From: Penium margaritaceum
Lineage: Eukaryota; Streptophyta; Zygnematophyceae; Desmidiales; Peniaceae
Direction: 5' to 3'
Assembly: GCA_023375785.1 (NCBI GenBank)
Contig: SZWC01023098.1
Location: 1 to 20,654, forward strand
Length of the DNA stretch: 20,654 bases
The first letter of the stretch is position 1. Each line of letters begins with the position of its first letter. Positions 9,430 through 18,652 of this stretch are shown here, piece after piece. Both the position numbers and the translations under genes were made by a program. The notes beneath the pieces were generated by a model. It was not told the DNA's origin and searched no databases. It saw only the letters and a list, made by a program, of their open reading frames with translations.

Positions 9430-10245
9430 TGAGAAGATTCTAGGAAGCTTCCTAGCACGCTTGCCACTGACTGGGCGTCAGCGCTCAGTCAGCTCGCGGC
9501 GTCAACACAGGTCGGACGCGAAACGGCAAGGGTTTGGCTAGACGACACGACTTAGTGTCAAATGTGCTTCGATTAATAAACACATGCAGAGAGAGATGAT
9601 AACTGAGGAACAATCAGCCTAAATTGTTGCTGGCTGCTTAGAGTCGCTAGGGACGGCGGTGTTTTTGTACCTGCTCAAACTGGCCTAAAACCACAATTTT
9701 GGCCGTAACTCACTGCTCAGGTGTGAGAATCACCCGCCGTCTGCACTAGAACGTGCAGAACGATGAGGTCTACGTAACGGACCCACGCAAGGTGAGTTTC
9801 CATCATACAGACACGAATAGCAAGAAAAACAAGGAAATCGGCCAAAAATGCCTGTCCACCGAGAAAACTCTAGAGCACTCTAAACTGCACTAAGAGCACC
9901 CATAAATGTACGAGTGCAGTACCGAGATGTCAGCGTGTGCTTTCCACAACATGAAGCACACACAAAGTTGCAGGTTTCCTCATCACACTGGTACAGGCTA
10001 CCGGGTGCGTGGGTCTCAACCACCGAGAAAACTCTAGCAACGGCAGACGAGCCTGTCAGGCTGTAAAGATGCATCGTCCGCGTCACACCAGTCATGTCGT
10101 AGTTGTTGGATAAGTCCCTGGACGATCTGGAGTCCCGTCGGGTCGCCACGATCTCCAATGCGGCCGCCGCTAACCATCAGCTCCTGGTGCACCCGTAACT
10201 GCCACGGCCGTGGCTTGTGACGGGTAGAAGCCACACACACCAACA
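9430..10245 (-). repeat. Nested element 5' LTR
   Basis: 816 bp, TGTTGG to CTTCTCA in sense, the usual TG...CA termini. It matches 3199-4008. About 25 differences in the first 260 bases by eye, mostly transitions. The promoter should lie in it, but I cannot place a TATA box with confidence. Confidence 0.92.
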
Positions 10246-10250
10246 CAGTT
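10246..10250. repeat. Target site duplication of nested element, right copy
   Basis: CAGTT, partner of GAGTT at 3194-3198 with one mismatch. Outer LTR sequence (ATGGCT...) continues straight after it. Confidence 0.85.
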
Positions 10251-10631
10251 ATGGCTACCTAAACCCACGCAATGTGTACGCTAATCCCAGGTACCAACAA
10301 TGCCAGAAAATCATGAAACCTTGGACTCTAGCCATGACATAGCGCTGCGAACGCAACAGTGCAGTCAGAAATGACGTTGGATGTGTGCAGGCAGCATATG
10401 TAGCGACAGTGCTTGCCAACGTCACGACTACTGAGGAGATCTGCCAATGGAGCTGAGCACAAAGGAGGGAGGAGACTCCATCAAACTGCGTGTAGGCTGC
10501 TGTGTGCGTCATCTCCACCGGACGACACTCCATTGGCATTGCGTCACACCGTCAATAATGTGCACGCCAATGTACACAAGCCGAGAGGACACAACAGAGT
10601 ACAAGTGAGAGATGTGAGACTAAAACCAACA
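10251..10631 (-). repeat. Outer Copia 3' LTR, proximal part
   Basis: Continues the outer LTR interrupted at 3198 and matches about 18275-18647. It ends CCAACA on the + strand, which is the TGTTGG start of the LTR in sense. With 2721-3198 it makes an LTR of about 859 bp, against 844 bp for the 5' LTR. An open frame over 10255-10539 is incidental. Confidence 0.9.
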
Positions 10632-10640
10632 CTCCCCCAT
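10632..10640 (-). other. Polypurine tract of outer Copia
   Basis: In sense this reads ATGGGGGAG directly before the LTR start TGTTGG. This is the classical position of the plus-strand primer and confirms the orientation. Confidence 0.8.
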
Positions 10641-10710
10641 GACACACAGGCGGAGTGCACATGGACGGGCACAGAGCGTAGAGACCAAGCGGACAGGGAG
10701 AAAGAGAACC

Positions 10711-11345
10711 TCACATTTGTACACCGACTGTACTCAAAGCCTTCTTGACCGAGTCACGTTTCAGTGCCTTGGTCCGATAATTAGCCAACTGCCATGCTGT
10801 GTCAACCCACGTAATGCTGATGCTGCCTTCATGCAATAAAAAACGCATATAGTGATACTCGCTACTGATGTGCTTTGTGCAAGTGTGATGCACGCCGTCA
10901 TTGTCAGCAATTGCCAAGGCACTTTGATTGTTATTGTGCAATGTGATGGACAGGACTGACCGACGCAACTCAGACAATAGGCGGCGCAGCCACACGCTCT
11001 CACAAGCACCAGAACCAAGGGCCACAAATTCAGCCTCAGCAGTGCTCCGCGCAATGCAGCCTTGCTTTCCGCTGTGCCAGGATACAGTCGGTCTGCCAAC
11101 AATGAAGATCCAACTAGTACGACCCTTACCGGTCGGACTGTTGGCCTAGTCATTGTCGTTGTATCCCCTCGCCACAACGGACGGTTGTCGACAAAACATG
11201 AGGCCTCACCGTGGGGCAAAGATGACGTAGCGCAGTACTCAGATCGCGGCCTCAAAGTGTAGGTGACGGAGCTCCTGAGAGAACCGTGTCAGGAGGTTGA
11301 CGGCGAATGCAATGTCTGGACGCGTCGTCGTCGCCAAAAACATCA
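10711..11345 (-). pseudogene. Copia RNase H domain, degraded
   Basis: The final pol domain, which removes RNA from the RNA:DNA hybrid. One frame runs from about 11345 to the TGA at 10711-10713. It shows the copia signatures: the Asp-containing YNDND near 11150-11165, STAEAEFVALGSG around 11020-11050, NQSALAIA (about 10905-10926) and KHISSEYHYMR (about 10850-10880). In-frame stops lie at 11241 (TGA), 11208 (TGA) and 11148 (TAG). The Asp normally before NQSA is Asn (codon 10930-10932), and the usual LAD(I/L)xTK motif near the end reads LANYRTK. The upstream join to the RT frame needs a frameshift at about 11345-11390. Certainly not functional. Confidence 0.88.
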
Positions 11346-12559
11346 GTGACCCGATGACTCGAATACCTGGTCACGTCTATTGGCTCCCCCACTACCGTAA
11401 GATCAGAGCACTTGAGCATCGTCTGACCATCGGGTGACATGGGTGAGGATGCTCTCAGCTCAAGGGGCAGGTCCTCAGTAAAACGCCCGGACAAGGTCTG
11501 GAGATAGGCAACCTGATGGACATGCAGAATGCCCACAGAGCGATCATGCTCAAGCTCCATGTCCAAAAAGACTCGTGTTGGCTCAAGGTCTTTCATTATA
11601 TAGGCAACATGCAGCAGGTCATTGACCCGCTTGATGGCAGCCACATCCTGCGATGCGATGAGGAGTTCGTCGACATACACCAAGACAGCGACGAGGGTCT
11701 AACCTCGTGGACTGATGAACAGTGCGGGGTCTGCAGAGCTGCGAAGGAGGCTGACGTGGAGAAGCGTAGGAATGATCTCCCGTTTCTAACAGCGCGGTGA
11801 CTTTTTCAAGCCATGGAGGGCCTTCCACAACTTGTACACCTTGCGGGAGCCATCGTCGAAGCTTAGAGGCTACACCATGTAGAGCTCCTCGTCCTGCAGT
11901 GAGCCATGGAGAAAGGCGTTGCTCACATCTATCTAGTGCAATTCCCACCCGTGCTAGGCAACCAGGCTCAACAACGCCTGACTAGTGGAGAACCAACCAA
12001 CCGGGGCAAAGATTTGGTCATAGTCGACCCCAAAGACCTGAGCAAGCCCCTTGGCTGTAAGACGAGCCTTGTACTTGTCCAGGGACCCATCTCGCTTCCA
12101 TTTTTGCTGAAGAACCCACTTGGCGCCGATGGCCATACGGCTCAAGGGGAGGTCAACGAGCTCATAGACGTGATGTTGTCGAATGGCGGCAAGCTCTTCG
12201 GCGCATGTAACCTCCCAATGAGTGGCCTTGGGAGACGCACGAACCTCACATAGGGTGGTTGGGTCCTCTAGTTGCTCTGTGGGGCGGATAGTGAGGGCGC
12301 GCGCATCTTGCGCACCTGGTGGCATCCGCGTGAGCATGGTGGCAACGACATACTGGTGCTCCTGATGGAGCAAGGCATAGCCCAAAGATGACCCTGGATG
12401 TAGGTCAGCGATGACTAACAGTGTGGCCAAGCCAAGTGCCTTAGTGCCGGGGTCCCCACTCACAACTATGGAAGTGGGTCTGACATGAGGTGAGGAGCCT
12501 CGTGTAATGACAAGGGGTCTTGGCGCGAGAGGACATGAGGAGGCAACCTGAGTGCTCAC
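11346..12559 (-). pseudogene. Copia reverse transcriptase domain, degraded
   Basis: RT copies element RNA into DNA. The same frame runs from 12559 to about 11390. It shows AEELAAIRQHHVYELVDLP, GAKWVLQQKWKRDGSLDKYKA with Lys/Arg-rich fingers, then AQVFGVDYDQIFAPV, IDVSNAFLHG (first catalytic Asp, about 11930), WKALHGLKKSPR, ALFISPRG, and the YVDD box at 11666-11677, which reads YVDE. Five stops interrupt this frame, all TAG: 11954-11956, 11933-11935, 11870-11872, 11786-11788 and 11699-11701. The stretch from 12559 to about 12300 upstream is a variable Pro/Ser-rich linker. Past 11400 the frame shifts, and the RT tail continues in the RNase H frame. Confidence 0.92.
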
Positions 12560-12608
12560 TGTCAGCCTGGGTCTAAGGCTCCCGCCCAGACCACGTGTGT
12601 AGCGCGCT

Positions 12609-13082
12609 AATACGGACAGGGCAGCTGGCCCTCAGGGGCTTGCAAACGCGGACGGGGCAACCGGCCCTGAGGGGCTCACGGACATGGAAAGGGTAGCCAG
12701 CCGTAAGGAGTTGGTGGACACGGACGGTACAGCCGGCTCTTAGGGGCTCGCGGACATGGACGGGGTTGCCGGCCCTTAGGAGCTGGCAGACACGGATGGG
12801 GAGGCCGGACGTGAGGGGTTGGTAGACACGGACGGGGCAGCCGGCCCTGAGAGGCTGGTGGACACAGACGGGGTGGCTGGACGTGAGGGGCTGGCGGACA
12901 CGGACAAGGCAGCCAGCCTTGAGGGGCTAGCGGGCACAGGTGGGGCAACCGGCTGTGAGGAGCTAGCGAGCACAAACGGGGCAATCGGCTCTAAGGGACT
13001 GGCGGGCATGAACAGGGTAGCCGGCTCTGAGGGGATGTCAAACACAGATGGGGCAGTCGGCCTTGAGGGGCTGACGGATAAG
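12609..13082 (-). repeat. 36-bp minisatellite in integrase-RT linker
   Basis: About 13 imperfect 36-bp units (phase checked at 12612 and 12648; clear from 12827 to 13082). The period is a multiple of three, so each unit adds 12 residues, in one minus frame of the type SRPAAPSVSASP. The other frames are open too, so the original frame is uncertain. It lies in the normally variable linker between integrase and RT. Confidence 0.85.
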
Positions 13083-13915
13083 AAAAGGGAAAGTAGGCGC
13101 AGACAGACCCGCGGGCGAAGACGATGGAATGCCCAGACGCAACTGGACGGAGGACATACCCACCACTCCCCCACGCGATGAGAGGATCATCGACGCGCAG
13201 AGCAAAGGAGGTCAGGGGAAACAGGTCCTCAAAGAAGAGGGCATTCTAGGACTTAACATGCAGCACCGGGTGGGATCCCAGAAACGCCATGCCTTCGACT
13301 GACGTGAGACGCCAAGGTGCAGGGACGACCGCGAGGCTCGAGCTTGCCACCCTGGTATGGGGTAGGCAACCACACAATGGCTATGCAGCCCCAGACACGG
13401 GCCGGACGCAGATTGGCATGCTCTTCACACCACTCCTGGTATGGTGTGGTCAAACATGGAATGGGTCCATGGGGAATTCGGTTCCAAACCCACATCATGT
13501 AGGTCATGGCCTCAAAGTAGAAGCCGTCAGAGATGCCGGATTTGATCCGCATGGTGTGGACGGCGTCGGCCATGGTGCGGTTCTAGCGTTCAGAGACGCC
13601 GTGTTGGGCAAGCGTGTAAGGCGCTGACGTCTCATGATGGACACCATGGGAGGCGAGGAAGAATGTGGTCTTCCTCGAAAACTCACCCCCACGATTGGAA
13701 CGGAAGCGACAAAGGGGGCGACCACACTCGCGTTCAGCACAGACAAGTCAGTCCCGAATGGTGGGAGCAACGTTGCTCTTATGCCAAAGGCAGAAGATCT
13801 AGCGATAGCGTGAGTTGTCGTCCGTAAGTGTCAGGACATAACAATCGTGCTCACCGACAGACTCTCTTGGGTGGGGACCCATGACATCAGAGTGGACCAA
13901 GTCGAGCGGAGCGAG
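13083..13915 (-). pseudogene. Copia integrase core and C-terminal part, degraded
   Basis: Integrase inserts the cDNA. From about 13915 one frame shows LDLVHSDVMGPHPRESVG with the first catalytic Asp (13886-13888), TLTDDNSRYR, RSNRGGEFS, where the second catalytic Asp is Asn (13694-13696), and GVSER with the Glu retained (13589-13591). Then come ADAVHTM, AMTYMMWVWNRIPHG, TPYQEW and RVWGCIAIVWLP, the usual copia integrase tail. The Asp-to-Glu spacing is 34 residues against the usual 35. Stops lie at 13799-13801 (TAG), 13748-13750 (TGA) and 13583-13585 (TAG). From about 13255 the frame shifts; the segment with FFEDLFPLTSFALRVDDP is in a different frame. Confidence 0.88.
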
Positions 13916-14753
13916 TGCTCAGGAAGTAGATAGGCAAAGAGGCAGAGAAGGTGTAGGTGGTACGTTGCATCTTCCCCTGAGCGCAATCAATGCATTTAGT
14001 GGAACACGACAGAGGAAAGGAGGCTAGGTCAAGGCCCGTGGCTGGTTGCGCTCAAAGCATGCTGTGAACAGCGGCAGACTGCACGTGACAGGTGCAGGAA
14101 TGCACGAGACGCGTGTGCTGCGGAGATTGTGGGCTAGTAACAAACACGTGGCGAGTGTCTGCCAATGAGGAGGGGACAAAGGTAGAAGTAGATAGGCACA
14201 GTACATGCCACAAGTTGCCACGGGCAGTGGCATGCAAAACGACATGACCTAACAGACACAACAATAAATTGCCAGTACCATCCGAGTGCAGAACGTCCAT
14301 GCTCATGTGATCAAGGGCAGTAACAGACAGGAGGCTGAGCTCAAGGCCAGGGACAAAGAGGACATGAGACACAAAGACATCATTAGGAGGACCACGGAAA
14401 CAAACAACGCCGACACCACAAACTGGGAAGACCTCACTTGAACCCGTCCGAAACCCGGTGACATCAGTGATGGGACCAAGGACACTGAAGGCCTCACGCG
14501 AGGCCGTTATGTGATGCATGGTGCTGGGGTTGATGATCCAGGTCTTTGACGGATCCTGCACCGGTGTGGCCAGGTAGCTCACAGTCACATGGGAATGGAC
14601 GAGCGACGTTGACGTGGTGGACAAAGGTGCGAACCAGGACTGCCAGTCATCCATCCAGGCGACGTCATCACAAAGAGGAGCGAGTGGGGAAGGCATGGCA
14701 GAGGATGGTGTGGATGAAGATACTGGACACAATCGTAGCACAGACTTTGTCAT
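13916..14753 (-). pseudogene. Copia protease and GAG-pre-integrase zinc region, degraded
   Basis: The aspartic protease would cut the polyprotein. The match is to the copia pattern W-(I/L)-x-D-S-G-A-x-x-H-(M/I)-T: here WIINPSTMHHIT, with the catalytic quartet DSGA replaced by NPST (14520-14531). Later VLFVPGLELSLLSV (about 14310-14350) is the typical strand-loop after the flap. The frame passes a TGA at 14052-14054 into CSTKCIDCAQGKMQR, the Cys-rich GAG-pre-integrase segment (about 13955-14010), and a frameshift near 13915 leads into the integrase core. The protease frame is continuous with the gag C-terminus upstream, as expected for a single copia gag-pol frame. Confidence 0.87.
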
Positions 14754-15900
14754 GAAGGGTAGGGAGGAACTAGCGACTACGCAACTCGCACTTTTCTCAG
14801 GAGAAGGGCAAGGAAGGCCGAACTAAAGTTCGATGAACTGCTCCAGCTAAGTCTTGCGGTTAGAGGGTCTGACCGAGTAGACCGACTACGGTGTAATTGT
14901 GCCGAAGTCCAGGAAGGAGGAGGAAGATATTGCTTGAGGTGCCGGTGACGGAGGAGCGGGCGTGGATGGCTGCAGAAGATACTACGGTGGAGTCGTCACG
15001 AGCGGCACAAGTGCAGTAGGAGCAGGAATGGTCACGACAGTGGTGGTAAGGCGATACTCGCACTAGCGACGCATGGTGGTAATGACGCGAGCCTCGTTAG
15101 TTGGGAGCGGATACGTGTACCACCCGTGTCCCGACTGGCCACAGTTATGGCAGACCAGGCAGGAACCGCCGGATCCGCTAGACTGCTGCTCAGAGCCCTT
15201 GCCCTTCTTGCCCCTGTGCTTCTTCTTGCCAGACGGGATGGTGCCAGAAAATGCTACTGCTGTTGGGGCGGCACAGGCCACAGAGGCGATGGCAGGAGAG
15301 GCAAGGGACTCTGTGCGATGGATATGTGACTCCTTACGAGCCTCTTTCATGGGGAGGAAGAGCTTGTTTGCCCAAGGCATGAGGGTACCCTCGGCTGTCA
15401 TCGCGGTGAGGATGTCCTGGGAGTAATGGACAAAGACGTCGGAGAATGGGTCGGTGGCGTCGGGCTTGATAGTCAGAAGTGTGAAGAGAGGAGGTGGTGC
15501 GGTGTCTCCGAGGCGGCGCAGGATGTCCTTTGCAAGCTGCCAGTAGGAGGTGATGGTTCGGTCTACCCGATGTACGGAGGGAGTTGAACTCCTTGATCAG
15601 GTCGCTGGTCTCGGTGTCACTGGAAAGGCGATGAGGGCGCATAAGTACGTGCCACGCCGCTACCCAGTCAGGGAGAGCACCAGTGGTGAGGTCGTTGAGG
15701 AAGTGCTCAAGGACAAGACGTACAGCTGAAGGGGCCACAGGGACGAGGGCACGTATGGCACGACTAGCGTCATATACCTGGTTGACCTTGAAGTCGAAGG
15801 GTAGGACGTAGTAGGGCAACAAGATCTCACCCAGTGCCTAGATCCAAAAGCTGAGCCCCCAGCTCCGGAACTAGTCGCCACCTTAAAGTGGCGGTGGGGA
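14754..15900 (-). pseudogene. Copia Gag (capsid/nucleocapsid), degraded
   Basis: Gag forms the particle and packages RNA. From about 15850 one frame shows the copia UBN2-like region (LPYYVLPFDFKVNQVYDASRA, then LIKEFNSLR at about 15575-15600); it begins after a TAG at 15838-15840. A frameshift near 15565 leads to ITSYWQLAKDILRRLGD and PLFTLLTI. A Lys-rich stretch (about 15200-15240) precedes the zinc knuckle CHNCGQSGHGWYTY (15111-15152), in which the fourth ligand Cys has become Tyr (15111-15113). Five TAG stops (first bases 15065, 14984, 14888, 14849, 14825) and no other stops lie between the knuckle and the protease frame. The N-terminal end upstream of 15850 is too scrambled to place exactly. 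Confidence 0.85.
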
Positions 15901-17787
15901 GTTTCGAAGTCCTTTGGCCTACGGCCGGCACCTAGAGTGGAGCCTAGGACTGACGTCACCGTCTGCTGCTGGCGCTGGGTGTGTTGCTACGCCAAGTAAT
16001 GCGTGGTGTAGGAGACCGCAAGGCTCACGTACTTAGGTGGAACAAAATGTGCTTGAAGAAGTTGTTGATATTGCTACGGTGGCTGTTGCTCCTGCTACTA
16101 TGGCAGCTACTGATGCTGCTCTTGCGGCTGCTGTTACGGCGACGGTGTTTGCAGCTGTAGTGCTCCTAGCTGGTGTATCAGCGTTGCGAGTTGGTGGCGA
16201 AAAGCGGTGAGCAAATCTGCCATGCCAGCATGACCTACAACAGAGCATGCAGGGTGTTGGCGCTGCTCCTGTTGCTGCTTCTGATACTGCTGCTGTTGTT
16301 GTGGCTACTACTCCTACTACTGCTATTGCTGTTATTGCTGGTGTTGCTATTGCTACTACAGCTGCTTTTATTGCTGCTGCTAGTACTGTCGCGTGTGTTG
16401 CAGCTGCCTTGCTGTTGCTGCTGCTTCTGCTGCCCCTCTTGGTGATATTGCAGCGGTGACAGCTGCTGCTGCTATTGCTGCAACAACTGCTGCAATTACA
16501 ATAAGAAGGGGGGACCTCCAATCGAGAAGGACCCCTCTTTGTTCTCTGCCATGGTATTTGGTTTCCTCTCCTTGATCCCCTTTCTTGTTTTGTATTGCTG
16601 ATTTCAGTAGCCACGTTAAGAGTGACGTCAGCCTAGGATGGCTGGTGTTAGTAGCTATTGTTGCATTATGTATAGGGTTGCTGTTGTAGAATTTGTTGTT
16701 GTTGTTGACGTTAGCATTGATATCAACAATGACATCAGCTGAGGATGGCAAATGTAAGCAGCGGCTGTTGTTGGAGTCGTTGATGTGTCACCTGCAGAGC
16801 AGCTGCTCCTATTGCTACAGCTATTGGTACTGCTGCTTGTCTATTGAAGCTGTAGCAGCAGCTCCTACTCCCGCTCCTACTGTTGCGGCTGTTGTTGCAG
16901 TAAGAGTTGATGCTGCTACTGTTGCTACTGCTATTGTTGCTGAGTTGGTGCATACTACTATGGCTGTTGTGGTGACTGCAGAAGCTGTGGTGGTGGCTGC
17001 AGCCGCTACAGGGCTGCTTGCGGGGTGGGGGGTTTTGTTTTTGTGTTTCCTTTCCCTTTTTTGTTCTGTTTTTTCCTTTGTTCTTCATAGTGAGCTCGTT
17101 GTTTGCTGTAAGCAGGGAGCTGCGAGCATCGAGCTTGCTACTCAGTGCTTGTTGCGAGCTCCGAGCTGTGAGCTCGCTGGTCACATCTCACTGCTCACTG
17201 CGAGCAGCGGGCTCCGAGCAGCTGCAGCTGCTGCTGTTGCAAGCCGCTGTTGTAGTTGCTGTTGCTAGTTGTTGCTCGTTGCTGTTGCTGTTGCAGCCGG
17301 CTACTGCTGCTGCTCTCTCTTGCTACGCACTGCTGGTGCTATGAGGTGTTGCTACTGGCTGCTGCTGCTGCTACAAGCTGGCGCAAGCTGCTACTGCCGC
17401 TGCTACACATAGTTGGTGGTGGCTGCTACTGCCAGTGCTTGCTACTGTTGCAAGGTGTTTCTCCTGTTGTAGGCTGTTGTTGCTTCTTGCTGCTACTGCC
17501 AGTCACTACACCTGGTTGACATCGTCATGTGTGTCGTCTCCAGCGGGTGCCTCACGCGGCCTGTTGCTCACCTCCTTGCGTCACACGTGGAGGTCATTGC
17601 TACTGAAAAAAATCTGCAGCATTTCTCCTGGCCCAGTGGCCATGGGAAACCATCTGACGCCGTCACCAGGCAGGTCATTGCTGCTGGGAAAAATACGACC
17701 GCATTTCCCCTACACTGGGGCGTATGGGGGTCCGCCGGCGTAGTCAGGAACTAATACGCCAGTTGTCTGCTGCAATAACTACTTCGC
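15901..17787 (-). repeat. CAG-rich leader of outer Copia
   Basis: Lies between the primer site and gag. Most of 16040-16500, 16790-16990 and 17220-17510 is an imperfect GCT/CTG-type trinucleotide tract on the + strand, CAG-type in the sense RNA. It is interrupted by a pyrimidine-rich run (17033-17085), GAGCT-rich repeats (17090-17215) and about 260 bp of more complex sequence (16500-16760). That stretch holds two related GACGTCAGC/GACATCAGC blocks (about 16622-16644 and 16729-16750). About 280 bp of ordinary sequence (17510-17787) joins the tract to the primer site. Long open frames encode homopolymer-like peptides in several frames, so I call none coding. Confidence 0.75.
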
Positions 17788-17803
17788 TCTGGCTCTGATA
17801 GCA
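17788..17803 (-). other. Primer binding site of outer Copia
   Basis: In sense it reads TGCTATCAGAGCCAGA directly after the 5' LTR. It differs by one base from the plant initiator-Met tRNA complement TGGTATCAGAGCC. It sets the inner LTR boundary at 17804. Confidence 0.88.
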
Positions 17804-18647
17804 AGCTGGAAACTATTCTAAAGCACAGGTTGGGGCAGTTGCGTTGTTGATGCAGCATGCAGGCTTCCACGTTCGTTGCTGAGTCTGCTGTTCCCTCAGT
17901 CTGCCGATCTAGAGTTTAGCTTTGAGTGCTCTGGGTTTGTTACTTAGAGATGCGCGCACCAGTGTTAGCGCCAGAATGCAGCTGAAAACTGGAAGTGACT
18001 GATTAAGAAACAAGAATGAGACACAATGGGAGACCCCTCCAAGACCTGTCTTCCACCAGCTCTGTAGGATGTGTTATTGAGTTTACCAGCCAGTCAGAAT
18101 ATAGCTCTATTTTCAGGCGGGTACGTTTTGTCAGTGAGCCGTGCCAGACGGCCGAGAGATCAAACCGGGGCGTCGTCCGGTTTGCCTGAGATTTGGACCA
18201 TACCATAATACGCACGCTGTGAATGGCGTCTTGCGGTCACAATTAGCTAGAAAAACAGTAGTGAGGAGTTATGGCTGCCTAAACCCAGGTGGCGTCTACG
18301 CTAGTCCCTGATGCCATCAGGGCCAGAAAATCATGAAACTTGGACCCTAGGCATGTCATAGCAGTGGGAACGCGACAGTGCAGTCAGACATGGTGCTCGA
18401 CGTGTGCAGGCAACATATGCAGTGACAGTGCCTGCCGGCGGCATGACTGTCGAGGACTGCCGATGGAGCTTAGCACAAAGGAGGGAGGAGGCTCCAGCAA
18501 ACTACGTGTGGGCCTCAGCGTGCGTCGGCTCCACCGGACGACACTCCACCAACGTTGCGTCTTGCCGTCAGTCATCCGCAGGCCAATGTAAACAAGCTAG
18601 GAGGACACAACAGAGTACAAGTGAGAGATTTGAGAAAAAAACCAACA
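17804..18647 (-). repeat. Outer Copia 5' LTR (uninterrupted)
   Basis: 844 bp, homologous to 2721-3198 plus 10251-10631. Sense start TGTTGG; sense end CCAGCT rather than the usual CA, since AGCT is shared by both LTR copies and abuts the primer site. This copy shows the empty target site of the nested element at about 18265-18280. A short open frame inside it (18340-18591) is not a gene. Confidence 0.9.
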
Positions 18648-18652
18648 ATTGC
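18648..18652. repeat. Target site duplication of outer Copia, right copy
   Basis: ATTGC directly after CCAACA (the LTR start in sense). Partner of 2716-2720. Confidence 0.75.

Larger units (their letters stand above)
3199..10245 (-). mobile_element. Nested gag-only copia-like LTR element (TR-GAG type)
   Basis: A 7,047-bp element bounded by direct repeats 3199-4008 and 9430-10245, inserted in the 3' LTR of the outer Copia. Sense is the minus strand: the LTR begins TGTTGG and ends CTTCTCA, and is followed at once by TGGTATCAGAG, the canonical initiator-Met primer site of plant copia elements. A purine tract (GGGGAG in sense) precedes the 3' LTR. Internally it holds a CAG-rich leader, an AT-rich stretch and one gag-like gene with a CCHC knuckle. 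No protease, integrase, RT or RNase H motif is visible in 4009-9429. This is the layout of non-autonomous terminal-repeat elements that keep gag and borrow pol from a relative. Confidence 0.88.
2721..18647 (-). mobile_element. Outer Ty1/copia LTR retrotransposon, decayed
   Basis: This is a copia-order element on the minus strand: 5' LTR (17804-18647), initiator-Met type PBS, long CAG-rich leader, gag with zinc knuckle, protease, integrase, RT, RNase H, PPT, 3' LTR. Integrase lies before RT, which defines copia rather than gypsy. Without the 7-kb nested insertion it is about 8.9 kb, large for a copia element because of the 1.8-kb leader and a repeat-filled integrase-RT linker. The LTRs start TGTTGG in the sense direction. 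The PBS abuts the 5' LTR and a purine tract abuts the 3' LTR. It carries many stops, several frameshifts and altered catalytic residues, so it cannot encode its own movement. By-eye LTR divergence near 12 percent implies an old insertion. Confidence 0.93.

Noticed and set aside
8665-9432. Poly-Ala, poly-Leu and poly-Cys open frames in the triplet tract (also 16035-17520)
   Set aside because: Open in several frames at once, as expected of GCT/CTG repeats, and located in the retrotransposon leader.
10711-15840. TAG reassigned to glutamine, as in some green algae
   Set aside because: TAG also stands where Trp is expected (near 11788 and 11148), no matching TAA excess is seen, and frameshifts and lost catalytic residues show plain decay.
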